From Hermodice carunculata (lineage: Eukaryota; Annelida; Polychaeta; Eunicida; Amphinomidae), in contig OZ026619.1 in NCBI GenBank assembly GCA_964020975.1, forward strand, positions 86,740,206 through 86,804,205: a stretch of DNA of 64,000 bases, given 5' to 3'. Within the stretch, counting starts at the first letter, position 1. Each line of letters starts with the position of its first letter. Of this stretch, positions 10,512 to 23,200 are shown in pieces. The notes under the pieces were generated by a model. That model saw only the letters and a list, made by a program, of their open reading frames with translations, did not search any database and had not been told where the DNA came from. The position numbers and the translations under genes were made by a program.

Positions 10512-13500
10512 TCTATCTATCTATCTATCTATTTATTTATTTGTTTATTTATTTACTTATTTATTTATTTAGTTTTGTGTATCTGATATTTTTTCACCAT
10601 GAATTGAATGCTTTCAACTTTAAACAAAACAACGACATGAAAATAGTTTCAAGGTAATGCCACTTTACTTTTTTATTCATGACAAAATAAAACATGTTAA
10701 AAAGTGGCAAAATGCACAAGAAATGAAGTAATGAGCGAGCAAGACAGATTTTTCCACACTATAGGGCCAAGCACAAATTTCTGGTGTTGGAATGATAAAA
10801 AAGTAAGGGCCCTTGCAACATTAGATCACTGCGCGTGTAATGTGGCACTTTGGGCTTGAAGTGTCGTGATCTGTAGCGTAGGCTGTTAGGGGGACACAGG
10901 AGTGAATGTAAACAACAAAATTTATGTTCTTCAACTAGTAAATAACATACGGTAGGCTGCCAGTGTTGTCAGGCCTTTAACCCTGGAAGTACTGGTTTCT
11001 ACAGTTATCCTCATTATATTAATTAAATATCGATTCCGCTTTCAAATTCCTGATACAAGGGACTCTTATTCTAGCACCAGAATGGCTTGACTAAATTCTA
11101 CGGGTTCAGAAAAAGTAAATTGTTTGAGGTTGCAGCTTACCTTCCCTTGGCTCATTTAGAACACATTGGGTTCACAGTGCACAGCGGAGAGCTGTTGACT
11201 CAGTCTCGAAATTCGCACTTGCAGGCTTTTACCGTTGAACTGCACACAAACCCGGTAAAGCAGCTTTATTGCTGCACATTTCATTCTAGGAATAATATAA
11301 CGTGAAAAATGAACTTCATTTTGTTGTTGTTTCTCTAAGGTAATAAAGTCCGTTCGACACCAGTGCTCTTGCGTGCAGTCTACCAATCAGATTTTGTCAC
11401 TGTTGGAGCTGTGCAGATCTTCAGTGAATTTTTTTCCCAGTGGATGATGTACTGCCCAAAAGCTTTTTTCCGGAGGGGTGACAGACTAGCCTCTGTTGTG
11501 TGCCGGCAGCTTGGTCACGACGCCGGCTTGAGACATAAAGGAAATATCAACGTGTGCTACCACGGTGTAAAGTTTTATCCGCCAAAATTATTGTCTCTGG
11601 TACGGTTTGGGCATATCTTTTTACTCGTACCATCTTATTAATCCTTCCCAAGTGTGTGTGTGTGTATGTATGTATGTATGTATGTATGTATGTATGTATG
11701 TATGTATATGTATGTATGTATGTATGTACCCACGTATGTATGCCTGCATGTATGTGTGTATGTAAGTAAGTTTTTGTAATTAACCTTTAAGGCATTGGTT
11801 GGACATTGATTTCTTTATGCAATTTTTGTGAAAGAATGGGGCATACTGCACATTGTTACATGTTAAGGATAATGTAATTAGTGTGTGCCTGTGCGCGTGT
11901 GTGTTTATTTTCTTTTTCTTTTTTAAATTAATGTGTTTTACCATTGGTTTGAATTCTATTTTACATTGCCAACGTTGACACTAAACAACAAATTTTGTAG
12001 CCAACAACAGAAAGAAAATTTGATTGTACGACAGGAGAACGTCAAACAACAGACACCAAGAAACATGTACTGTAACATTAATTCCACGTACCCAGACAAT
12101 CCGTGCTCAACTTAAAGCCAATGAAAGCTATTCAAGAACAAATTTTGTGGAAAATTAATAAAAACTAAAAGCATAATTATATAAACTTTATCATGATCAG
12201 ACCGTAGAACCAAAGTGATCATTATCCAGAGTGCTTTGAGTTTGCACAGGGACGAATGTACGTCCCTGGTTTGGAGACACTTGACGTGCTAGTGATGATG
12301 AATCAACAGGTCAAAACTTGTTGCAATGTTATCAAATTTAAATTTAAAGTGGCAATAACAAGTTACATTTTTACCTTTAAACGTTTTGGACCACGTGCGA
12401 TCGGTAAAATAAAAATATGAACAGATTGCTTCTAAAATTACAAATAATCAGTGGTGAGAGCCAAATATGCCCAAAGTTAAAAAAAAAAAATGCATGTCCA
12501 CGTCATAATATGCAGGACCTTATATTTTATTCGTTAATTTTTTTTTAAAGGAGGAGGTATTCTAATGTGGATCATGTTTATATTACGCTACTCCTGTTTT
12601 TAATAGATTTGTCATGAATTTCCGTGTTTTGTCTTTTTTCCGTTTTGATTGGCTAGGGTGGGGACACGTGGCCTTAAGGAAACACTGAACTAATTCATGA
12701 GAAGGATTAACACACAAGTGCGCGCATGCAATGTAAAATGTCCAAAACTTGACGTGTTTTCCCCGGGTCATAAAAAGGCTTTGCACATGTACGTGTAAAC
12801 AGACTTTACCATTCCATTTTAATACCAATGCACCTGGCTTTTAGCTGCTACTGCGGTATTATTCTATGACCAGGTGAGATGCCAGGGAGACGAAAGGAAT
12901 ATCGGTCAGTGCAAGTTATTTGACACCCGGAGCGGTTATGTGATGGATTCAGGCTTCGGTTTATGGTCCAGGCGCGGATTGAAAACACCTTGTCTTGGTT
13001 CCGGATGTAAAATACCTTTGACGGTCACTTGTTTCAATTACACCACAAGCAATTGTAAGACCTGCCCCTCCACTATCATGCTAGTGACTAGAAAAGAAGA
13101 TTTGCTTCGCAGCAAATCTGTCTGGGTGCCTTCAAAATAATAACATTTTGAAATACTATACTTTGCCATTGTTGAATATAATATATTTGCCTAATTTGCA
13201 GAAATTAAAAGCCTACAACTTTGGTGCATGGTTCATTGGATGTGGTTATGTCACAAACCTACAAATTGAAGTTGCAATGGTACCTGTATGTATAATAGTT
13301 TTGAAGTTATTAAAGATTTAGATTTTGTATAATAGCTTTATTCGCATAAATAAAAATCCCACAACTTTGGTTCATGGTTCATTGGATGCACCTATGTCGC
13401 AAACAGATAGATTGAAATTAAAATGACACTTCTATCATAGTTTCGAGGCTATTCAAGATTTAAATTTTGTGTATTCACCTAATTTGCATAAATTAAAATC

Positions 13501-16500
13501 CCATAACTGTCGTTCATGCTTCAATACATGCGGGTATGTCACAAACCTACAATGTGAAGTTGGAATGGCACCACTCTGTATAATAGTTTTTAAAATGTTT
13601 TAGATTTGAATTTTGTGTATTCACCAAATTTGCAAAATTAAGTTTTACAATTTTGTTTCATTGGATGCGTCTGTATTACAAACTTTCAAATTGAAGTGAG
13701 ATGGCACCTCTATCTATAATAGTTTTGAAGTTATTAAAAAAAGGTTTAAATTTGTGTATTCACCTTATTTACATAAATTAAAATTATACAACTTCGGTTT
13801 ATCGTTCATTGGATGTGCCTATGTTACAAAACTTTAAATTGTAGTTCGAATGACACCTCTATCTATAATAGTTTCATGCTATTCAACATTTAAATTTTGC
13901 ATATTCACCTAATTGGCATAAATCAAAATCCTACAACTTTGGTTCACGGTTCATTGGATGCGGTTTTGCCACAAACCAAGAATCTGAAGTTGAAACGGCA
14001 TCTCCATCTATGATGGTTTTGGACATATTCAAGTTTAAAATTTTTCGATGCCCCTAATTAGCTTAATTCGAAATTCCACAGCTTTCATTTACAGCCCATT
14101 GTATTGGCAGGTGCAAATTCATACATGCACATTGATTTTGTGTCTATCTGCAATAGTTTGGAAGATATGGAGCTTTTAAAATTTTAATTGCCCCTCATTT
14201 GCATAATTTTAAACAACATGACTGTTCCAAAGGATGTACACAATTTCATTAGTTAGTAGGTCAGTCACTATGGCAAGTTTGGTGGTTTTGGGAATAAAGT
14301 TTGGGTGCCATGGAAACAAAGAAAGAAAAAAAGAACCCGAAGAAAAACAATATATCTGGGTTGGCACCCAGACATAAATATTGTAGAACATCAGTGTAAA
14401 ATCGTACCAGTGTATATTGAAAACAGGTCCGAAACGTAAGTACTCTTTGCACAAGACACAGTTTTGGTTGAAATAGAAATTGTTTCTTGAAAACTGCAAA
14501 CTGTGTCATGCTACACATGTGTTTATTTTTCGTTTTTGTACATAAAAAAACTGCAGCTATATTGCCGTGCGGAATGTCTTATGTTAAACTGCAATACGTT
14601 AAAGTATGTTATCTGTAAACTTTGTCGCCCCGTGGGCAATAATTATGGTTCGGGACAGTCTATGTCAGGTCATACAGATAATTCACAATAATGAAAACTC
14701 AGCGGTTTTTCTTTGTGATTCAAATTTGAATCTATCATTCAATCTTTTATATCGAAAAGATTCCAGACTCAAACTCTTATAATTCCCTTGCCGTTGATAA
14801 AGGTGCAAAGATATTCATAGCCGCGAAAACATTTATAATCATACCTCTTTTTATCAAATGTAAAACGTCTAGGACTCATGACTCGCGTGACAGGTTGATC
14901 GTGAATGGCATAAAAACATCATTTTATTTAAAACTGATTTCGACAGTAACGAATGTCTCATTCCCTGACGCGTCTTTTTAGATTCGGAGGGAAGCATCAG
15001 ACTAAGGCCATTCGGTGGCGATCCAAACCATGGCATGGTCGAATTATTTCACGAAGGGCTTTGGGGACAGCTGATTGTTAATGAAATGGTATGTATGGCA
15101 GATACAGACACATTACTTCAGCATTTTCAAAGGTATCAAGAAAAAGTGTGAGAAGGTTCAATTCACAAATAATCAGCGGGAAAATGTGATAAGCAAATTA
15201 CTTGTGAGAATTTGAGAAAAATATTTATTAGCTATCTTGATGTATAATTACAATTGTCCCGTTCATCTCCAACTGTACGAGGAGCAGATTACTACTTGGA
15301 GCATAATCATCAAATTGGGTGTTCATAGAAAAATACTCTCGGCAGACTTTTTCTGATCAGCGTAAAAGTTGCTGACTTGTAAAGCCCACGTTTTTTGGTC
15401 CATTATTAACCCTGTCTAGCAATTTGTCCAACATTTAATTATGCTCCTTTATGTTCCATATAATATCTTATATAGACATACATACATGCACACATACATA
15501 TATACATACATACATACATACATACATACATGAATGCATACATACATACATACATACATACATACGTACGTACGTACATACATACATATATACATACATA
15601 GATACATACATACATACATACATACATGTGTGTAACCACTAAAACATGACGCGGTTTATTTTGAACTATTTAGTGTTTATCATTCTGTCCCATTGTTTTT
15701 CTATTCATCCAGCTCTGGAATGACATGGATGCTGCTGTTGCATGTCGACAACTGGGTTATCAGAATGGGGAGACAGGAAACGAAAGAGGACGAACGGAGA
15801 GACCCGTGTGGATTGTGAAAATCAAGTGTAAAGGACATGAGACCAGACTTGCAGATTGCGTACTGGATTGGCGACAGACTCTTTACCGTGCAAGGCGGAT
15901 CTCTGTTAAATGCAGTCACGGTTTGATATCAATGATTAATACTGTTGTTCTTAAAAAAATGAAATATTTATCAAAAAATTTAGTATCAAATTTTAAGCAC
16001 AATTGTAATTGAGATCCGGCAATATTATAACTAAACAAGCACTCCTTTTGTTTTCATAGGAAAAAAAATTAGCATATGACATATAGATACGCAGAAACGG
16101 ACAGCTCAAAGAGGTGATAAAATATTTCAACTTTTCTATTTTTGCCTTATATTCATCAATACACTTCTGAATAAGGGTTCTATTCTGTGTAGGATTTTTT
16201 TAAACACGTCACCAAAAACATGCGAAAATATACGAAGAGTAGCGTTCAAAAACACATTTTGCGCCTTTCCCTGATTTTTAGCTTAAAACCTTTACAGTCC
16301 TACCTTTACTTTGAGCGATATTACTAAATTTATATAACGACACAAACGCCCTTCAAAACCCATACTCGTTCCAAAGTGTAATAACTTTCAATGCTGTTTT
16401 GCCTAAAATTCTAAAATGCTGTATAATCAAAAGTCGATTGCAGGAACATGATACAAGGTCCATAGTCAGCAAACAGTTCAGGTAGTGCATATTTATTTAT

Positions 16501-16888
16501 GTAAACTCCTTTTATAATCAAGATTTCTATTTATGTGAGGTTGAAAAATAAATCAAAATGAAATATATTCGGCAAAAGGACTTTTCTTCGCTCAAATATT
16601 ATGATGAAACGACTACATATTTCTTTTTTAAAGAAAATTGGGGCATAGTGCGTTTTCATATGGAAATGTTTTTGGTTTGCTGTACAAAAAGACCTGGTTG
16701 ATTCCTTATTTCGTTACCTATTTCGTAAGCACCTGGCCTTAAACTCATAAAACCTACAATGTATTATAGTTTCATATTTTAGCACTATAACACTTGCTTC
16801 AATTTATTCTATATTCTCTTTGAAAATGTATTGTGTCCATTTTTCAATTGAATCTTCATGAATTTTTGAGTTCACATGAGAAAGAGCA

Positions 16889-16972
<84 letters not shown>

Positions 16973-17154
16973 TGTAGTGAAACCTGTCTATTGTGGACAT
17001 CTCTGGAACTGGCTAAAAGTGTCCACAGTTGGCAGGTGTCCACAATAGACAGGTGTTTTTTAACAAGAAAATTGACCATTCGATCATGGATATGACTGTC
17101 CACATTATGCAGGTGTCCGCATTATAGAGGTGTCCACAAGGACAGGTTTCACGG

Positions 17155-17245
<91 letters not shown>

Positions 17246-20200
17246 ACTATATATTACACGGTAACAATTTTTTCATGTAAATGGGTGTGATTAACACGTA
17301 TTGCATTTTGTAACTGGGCTGTTCACATTGATTATCATTATAATTTTTATAGAGCCTCCTCCAGTTGATGGAGACATCAGATTGGTCGGATTAAACAGAA
17401 CAGATAATTCCTCAGGTAAATGTGTGCAATCAACCGACATACACTGAGTGACATTCTACAGAGCACTATTCTAGAAAGAAACAGAACATACAACATAAAA
17501 AAAGATAAGATATGATAAACAATGACGCAAATGTCAAATTGCAATATTAAACTTGTTGTTTTTGAGTATGGTGTCAAAAATAACGCGAGAGATACAGGAT
17601 CATTCCTTACTGTCCGGTTCAGGCTTTCCTGAATGGAAGTCATGTTTCGGCTGAAGAGCATGACAGTACAAAAATACTGCCTTTAGGAATACTGTTACCT
17701 GAATGGTATATCGTTTCAGTAGTAACCTAAACATGTCATTATCATTTTCAGGGACCTGGTTGCAAAAGTCGGTTGAATAATAATTTGTTTGTGAATATAC
17801 AGGAACTGTGCAGCAACGGGTGAGTGGAAGCTGGAGTTCAATCTGTGACGACCTGTGGGACGACTATGATGCCCGTGTTGTTTGCAAAACTCTGGGATTT
17901 AAAAGTGGCATTGCTGTGCGTAAAACTTTCTTTCCTGTAACAATAAGAAAAAGATTCAGCAAGAGTTGGGTCAATTGCCGTGGGGACGAACAGGATTTTG
18001 CCAAATGTAACTATGACAACCATTTCATCAAAAAATGCACATATGCTGACTCTGCTGGGGTTATTTGCACAGGTGTGGACCATAAACCGGGTAAGTTCTA
18101 ATATTTATATTGCACAAACTAGATGGGTTAACAACAAACCGAAGCAATAGTGTCAATTCTTCCGTGTAGTTCAGAAAAAAGCACAATCCAATCTTTACAC
18201 CCCATGGCCACTTAAGTCCCAGTGTATCTCCAAACCCACCATTATAGCGTTGGGTGAAGTGATTTTGAAAATTCAAGGCCTCAACAGTCAAAGGTGAGTT
18301 GTAAAATTCGGTATACACTAATGACTCCGATAAACAAAAGAGTCACAAGAGTCAATGAGGACATAGCAAAAAAGCCCATTATGTCGGGTGAGGCACGTTC
18401 TGCAGCGAATGATGGAAATCGCCGTGGGCCAATGTGTATGTTCTTCCGATTCATTTTAGTGACCCAGTGTGGACCTCAGTGGCTGGCATATAATAACAGC
18501 TGTTACTTCTTGGGGAATGGAAATCGCACGAAGACAATTACCTGGACCGATGCAGAAATGCAGTGTGGGGGACAAAAAGGTGGACATCTTGCTAGCATTA
18601 ACGACGCAAAAGAACTGGCATTTTTGACTGCTCAGCTGCTCACACAGTGGCGTCAGTGGGAGAGTAGTACTTCCTCTCAATCCTCGTATATTTATATTGG
18701 TAAGTAGTTGATCCACTGTTTGCGAAACTTGATTTGTTCCTTAGTTTCATATCGAGCGAATAAAGACAGATTTGTTTACAAATAAATACATATATAACAC
18801 CGGACAAACACGACCCGATTGTGCGGTACACGTAAATAAGATGGGATATATCCACTGCACCTATTTTTTTAGTTTGGACAGCATTATATTTCTTTGAATA
18901 CAGCAATGCAATATGCAAATCGTTCGTGTGAGTTCTTATCTTAGGCAAGCTGGTGAACTTACACTAAAAGTAACCGGGTGAATAGAAACACGCTGGCCCG
19001 GCGGCTCTATGACAAGTGATGGAGACTTCTTATGGGAAGCATGTGCACTCTGGTTATGCGCGGTGGTATTTTCCCGAGATGGCTGGGTTTCATTCACAAT
19101 AACAAACATTTGCAAACTTGCGCCTAAGTCTTTGTCACAAAGAGGGATGGATTAGTCAGGTCTTGACTTCATTCAGGATATAGACAAAAAAGATCTATAC
19201 ACGGAATGACAATGACTTGGGTATTATCTGTTAGGCCCTTTGTATCACGTACCAAATTTAATGAGACACGTTGCAGAGTGACCTCCTTCGATAACAAATC
19301 GTGGACTTAAGGTGGAAGCTCTGAAGCCGCACCTTCAGATAACCTCTAATCACTTTTTCATATTTTTGGATAGTCTGATACTTAAACTACATGCTCCCAA
19401 AATCTCAGATGTGTGAACATAAAATTTATATGAGATAATTGATCTCTAGACTTTTGTTTACAATAAAAAGTTTAAACAGTGACGGACACATGGCTTTGTT
19501 TGCATGGGCATGATAATGAACCATGTCACTGTTTGCACAGTCATTAGTCCATGACCGCTGGAAACCAATTGAGCTATTGACAAGGGTCACTGACAGGAAA
19601 CCATTAGCCGTGGAGCTAAGAATGGGCCAGTTCAGACTAATCACTACCATTGTGCTGATAACTTTGAAATTCTCTATTGATGTAAAAACAAATTAGCCCA
19701 ATCCACTTACTGGTCCCCAAATATGGAAAGCCACATGTGAACCCACACCCGAACAAGCCAAGTGTGGTGTTCCCAAGTTAAAAAGTCGAGATTTAAGCTA
19801 CAAAATATACTTTTGTTTAATGACAACATCACAGAGGTAAAGCTACAAGTTTATTTCACACAATAATTAAAACACAGGACAGAATAAATGAGTATGTGTC
19901 ATATTACAGCCTTAAATGCGTAAGAATTGGCAATTTTTTCTTTCAATGTGATTTTCTCGGAACTGTTTTTTGCTCAACCTGTGCAATTTCTGTCTCGCCT
20001 CACAAACATACAAATTGCCCTATCACATTAAAATCAATGGACATTAAAAGAAAAATGTCATATCCAGGAACGGTTCCCAGGATTTTTTTTTCTGACAACC
20101 CCTTCCATGACTTTTGGAGCAATTTATGGAAGGAAAATGAACAACTTGTCAGAACTAAATTAAAAATTTTATAACTTTTTATTTATGCCATTTCAGGACT

Positions 20201-23200
20201 AACCATTGAATTCGATCCTAGAGATGGATATATATTTTAAATTTATTCTGATTTCAATTGGAAAAAAACAATTTTGTGTGACTTCTGCGCGAAAAATGTG
20301 AAAATCCTACCATGTCAGAAATAATGCAATAAAATCTCAAAAAATTCCAATCCTGCAAAAAAACTCTATGGATATAAATCTATGGATATGTAGTAATCAG
20401 AAAATATATAGGTTTAATGTACTTGTGAAAAAATTAAATGGGTAATTGCGATGCAAAGTTGCAAGTCTCACTGTGCACTAGCTTCACAGCTTCCACCTTA
20501 AACATTTCTTGCTATGAAACGATTGTCTTTCGAAAAGAAAAGCAAAGAACACCATAATAATAAATATAAAGATATATAGTTTCAGTCACGAGAATTGGTA
20601 CCGGAAATACTGCATCATAGCAAATTTTGCTCGGTTTCTGGGAACGTGGACAATCTACTAGCATACTGCCCTCTGTTTTGGTCCCTTGTAATTATAGACA
20701 AATATGTTTCTGCATATTTTGAAAACATTTGCCCTATAACTTTTACTCCAGATACACATTTCAGCTACATGTTTGTGTCTTCAAGTTTACAGTGACGTGT
20801 GCAGTGAACCAGCACAGTGCCAAACTGCTTTCCTTTTGTTTCTGAAAATTTCCTCTCTGCATCATCTATGCCCACTACACAGTCAGAAACTTGGGGAAGG
20901 GTCAACGGACGATGATACACGAGTATCTTTGCTATTCAATCTATGATTTTATTTGCTATTCAATGTGTGATTTCCTTCGCTCTGCACACATTTTAGTTGT
21001 AAATCTCCATATCAGATTCCCGTTCTTTGTGAGTTTGTCTGTGGCCAAACAGAGCCGTCTTGTAAGTAGAAATGAAGTTTGAGATGTGCTCTCAGGTTCT
21101 TTACATAAGTATCGTAGCTTTGACAAAAATATTATTACCCTATTTTTTATTTTATTTTATTTTTTTGTGTTTTTTTTTTTTTTGTTTTTGTTTGTTTGTT
21201 TGTTTGTTTGTTTGTTTGTTTGTTTATGTAGGTCTGAATGATATTGATGAAGAAGGAAAATTCCGCTGGTCAGACGGACAACCCGTAGCTTTTGCTAATT
21301 GGACTACTGATGGCATTGCACGTATGAATGATATATTTAGAGACTGCGGAGTCTTGGGCAGAAATGGCTGGAGCACCGTGTTGTGTCGTAAACCACGTGC
21401 ATTTTCATACATTTGTGAAGTTGATAAGGATTTAGGTACGTGAAGATGGCGATGATATTGACCAATGAGCAGGTCAATGTCCCCTTTCTTCACTGAATTT
21501 CTCCATTTCGTCTGAAGCGCAAGTTGTTTATACTCCTTTACTTGCTAAAACATCTTAACCTCATTTGGTCGTCGAGACGTAGATCTCATTCAATAATTAC
21601 TTGCTTCACATTTCTTTGTGCGCACATCAGTGGCATGCGCCTGTGAAATCTGCTCAAGTTTAGTACAGTCCGCTCTGTATGAATGAGGTCAATCTAAAGT
21701 ATTTGTATAATCCACATGTAATGCAGTTTTAGACGCTACAACTCATAATGCGTATTTAGTATTTTAACAACCCATTACTTTTAACCCATAAAAATAGAAT
21801 TCAGACATCTGTGTAAAACCTTACATTTGTACTTCTACAGTGGTATGGAGTATAACTAGTGTAACGGGTATGGTAGCGTGAGTGTTACATTTGAGTGCAA
21901 TGTCTTGATATCTGAAAATCTTCAACATACAACCATGAAAAGGCAAATTGAAACATAAATCCCTTTATTAAAGGTAAACCTCACACTAAATCAGGGACTC
22001 ATAAAATCGGGGATATAACTACCTGTCTCTTGACTTGTTAGAGACTACTGGTTACCTGAATGTTCACCATTTAGTAACACCAATTTGGTGACTGTACTGA
22101 AATCACATTCCATGTGCAAAGCTGTACACACTACCCTGGATACAATGTTATGTTACCTCTTTTGAACAGATACTACATTTATGTCTGGCATTTCAACTTA
22201 TGTCCTATTATAACCTTTTAATACAGGCAGAACTCTGATCTCCTGACTCCTATAAACACTGGGATGGCAAGGGCTTAACCATAAGTAAACCTTCCCAGGT
22301 CTACTTATTCCCAGTGACTCTAATCTGCAGAAGCCATCTGTAGCATACCACTAGGATGCCACCCTTGTCTGAGTGGCTGGACTCCAAATAAACCTCTCCT
22401 GGTCTATTTGTGGAATGTCACTCTTTCCTGAGTGGCTGGAAGCTGGACAGACCTCCACTGCCCTGCCTCTGGAGTGCCACCCTTTCCTTAGTGGCTGAAA
22501 GCTGGACAGACCTTCACTGGCCTGCCTCTAGAATGCCACCCTTTCCTGAGTGGCTGAAAGCTGGACAGACCTCCACTGCCCTGCCTCTGGAGTGCCACCC
22601 TTTCCTTAGTGGCTGAAAGCTGAACAGACCTTCACTGGCGTGCCTCTAGAGTGCCACCCTTTCTTTGAGTGGCTGAAAGCCGGACAGACCTCCACTGGTC
22701 TGCCTCTGGAGTGCCACACTTTCCCTGAGTGGCTGAAAGCCGGACAGATCTCCACTGGTCTACCTCTGGAGTGCCACCCTTTCCCTGACTTGCTGGACTT
22801 CAATTCAGGCAGCTCTCACCCTTGGCTGTCACCCAACCACCTCCTGTGGTCAGTGACCAGCTTCCTGACAGACCACTTATCTGTCCCTGGTATGCCACCT
22901 GCACTCCAATTGCTACAGCTTACAAGTACCACCCTTACCAGTGGTTAATGGGCCCAGGTGTCCAGACCGCCTACTTCTGCAAACACTCAGTAATAATAAT
23001 TACCTTCAGTCCTCTGGTCTCGTCTGCTGGATCCTCCTTGCAAGATATGCTTGTCTTCAACCCTTTTAAGGGGAAAACCTGGACTTGACTTCACAGCATG
23101 GGAGGATCGAGGGACATCATTAACTCAGATGCTTTTAATGTATGGTGTCACTCATTTACATATGGACATACAAAATCATTAAAATATATTTCTAGAAGGC

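Larger units (their letters stand above)
15921..17352 (+). other. Intron 6
   Basis: Non-coding. It holds a cluster of dinucleotide repeats and a pogo-like MITE at 16977-17154; no exon seen. Confidence 0.6.
18700..21231 (+). other. Intron 9, splitting the lectin domain
   Basis: A 2.5-kb non-coding intron. It contains a TTAA-flanked DNA element at 19311-20497 and a TTTG tract directly before the next acceptor. Confidence 0.6.

Noticed and set aside
10348-10657. Open frames of repeated Leu-Ile-Tyr
   Set aside because: Produced by the ATTT/ATCT microsatellite.
15439-15642. Open frames on both strands rich in His-Thr-Tyr or Met-Tyr-Val
   Set aside because: Produced by the CATA microsatellite.
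8434-21435. The SRCR-lectin exons as a separate gene ending before the Gypsy element
   Set aside because: Exon 10 ends in a strong phase 1 donor with no nearby in-frame stop, and the next exon enters in phase 1. I found no last exon or convincing poly(A) signal, and no signal peptide before exon 11. Still the main alternative to test.
22355-22800. Regular ~60-bp repeats as a CRISPR-like array
   Set aside because: Units are contiguous without unique spacers, occur identically in both LTRs, and the genome is eukaryotic.
22410-22948. Open frames through the LTR as host proteins
   Set aside because: They follow the ~60-bp LTR array and are repeated exactly in the other LTR.
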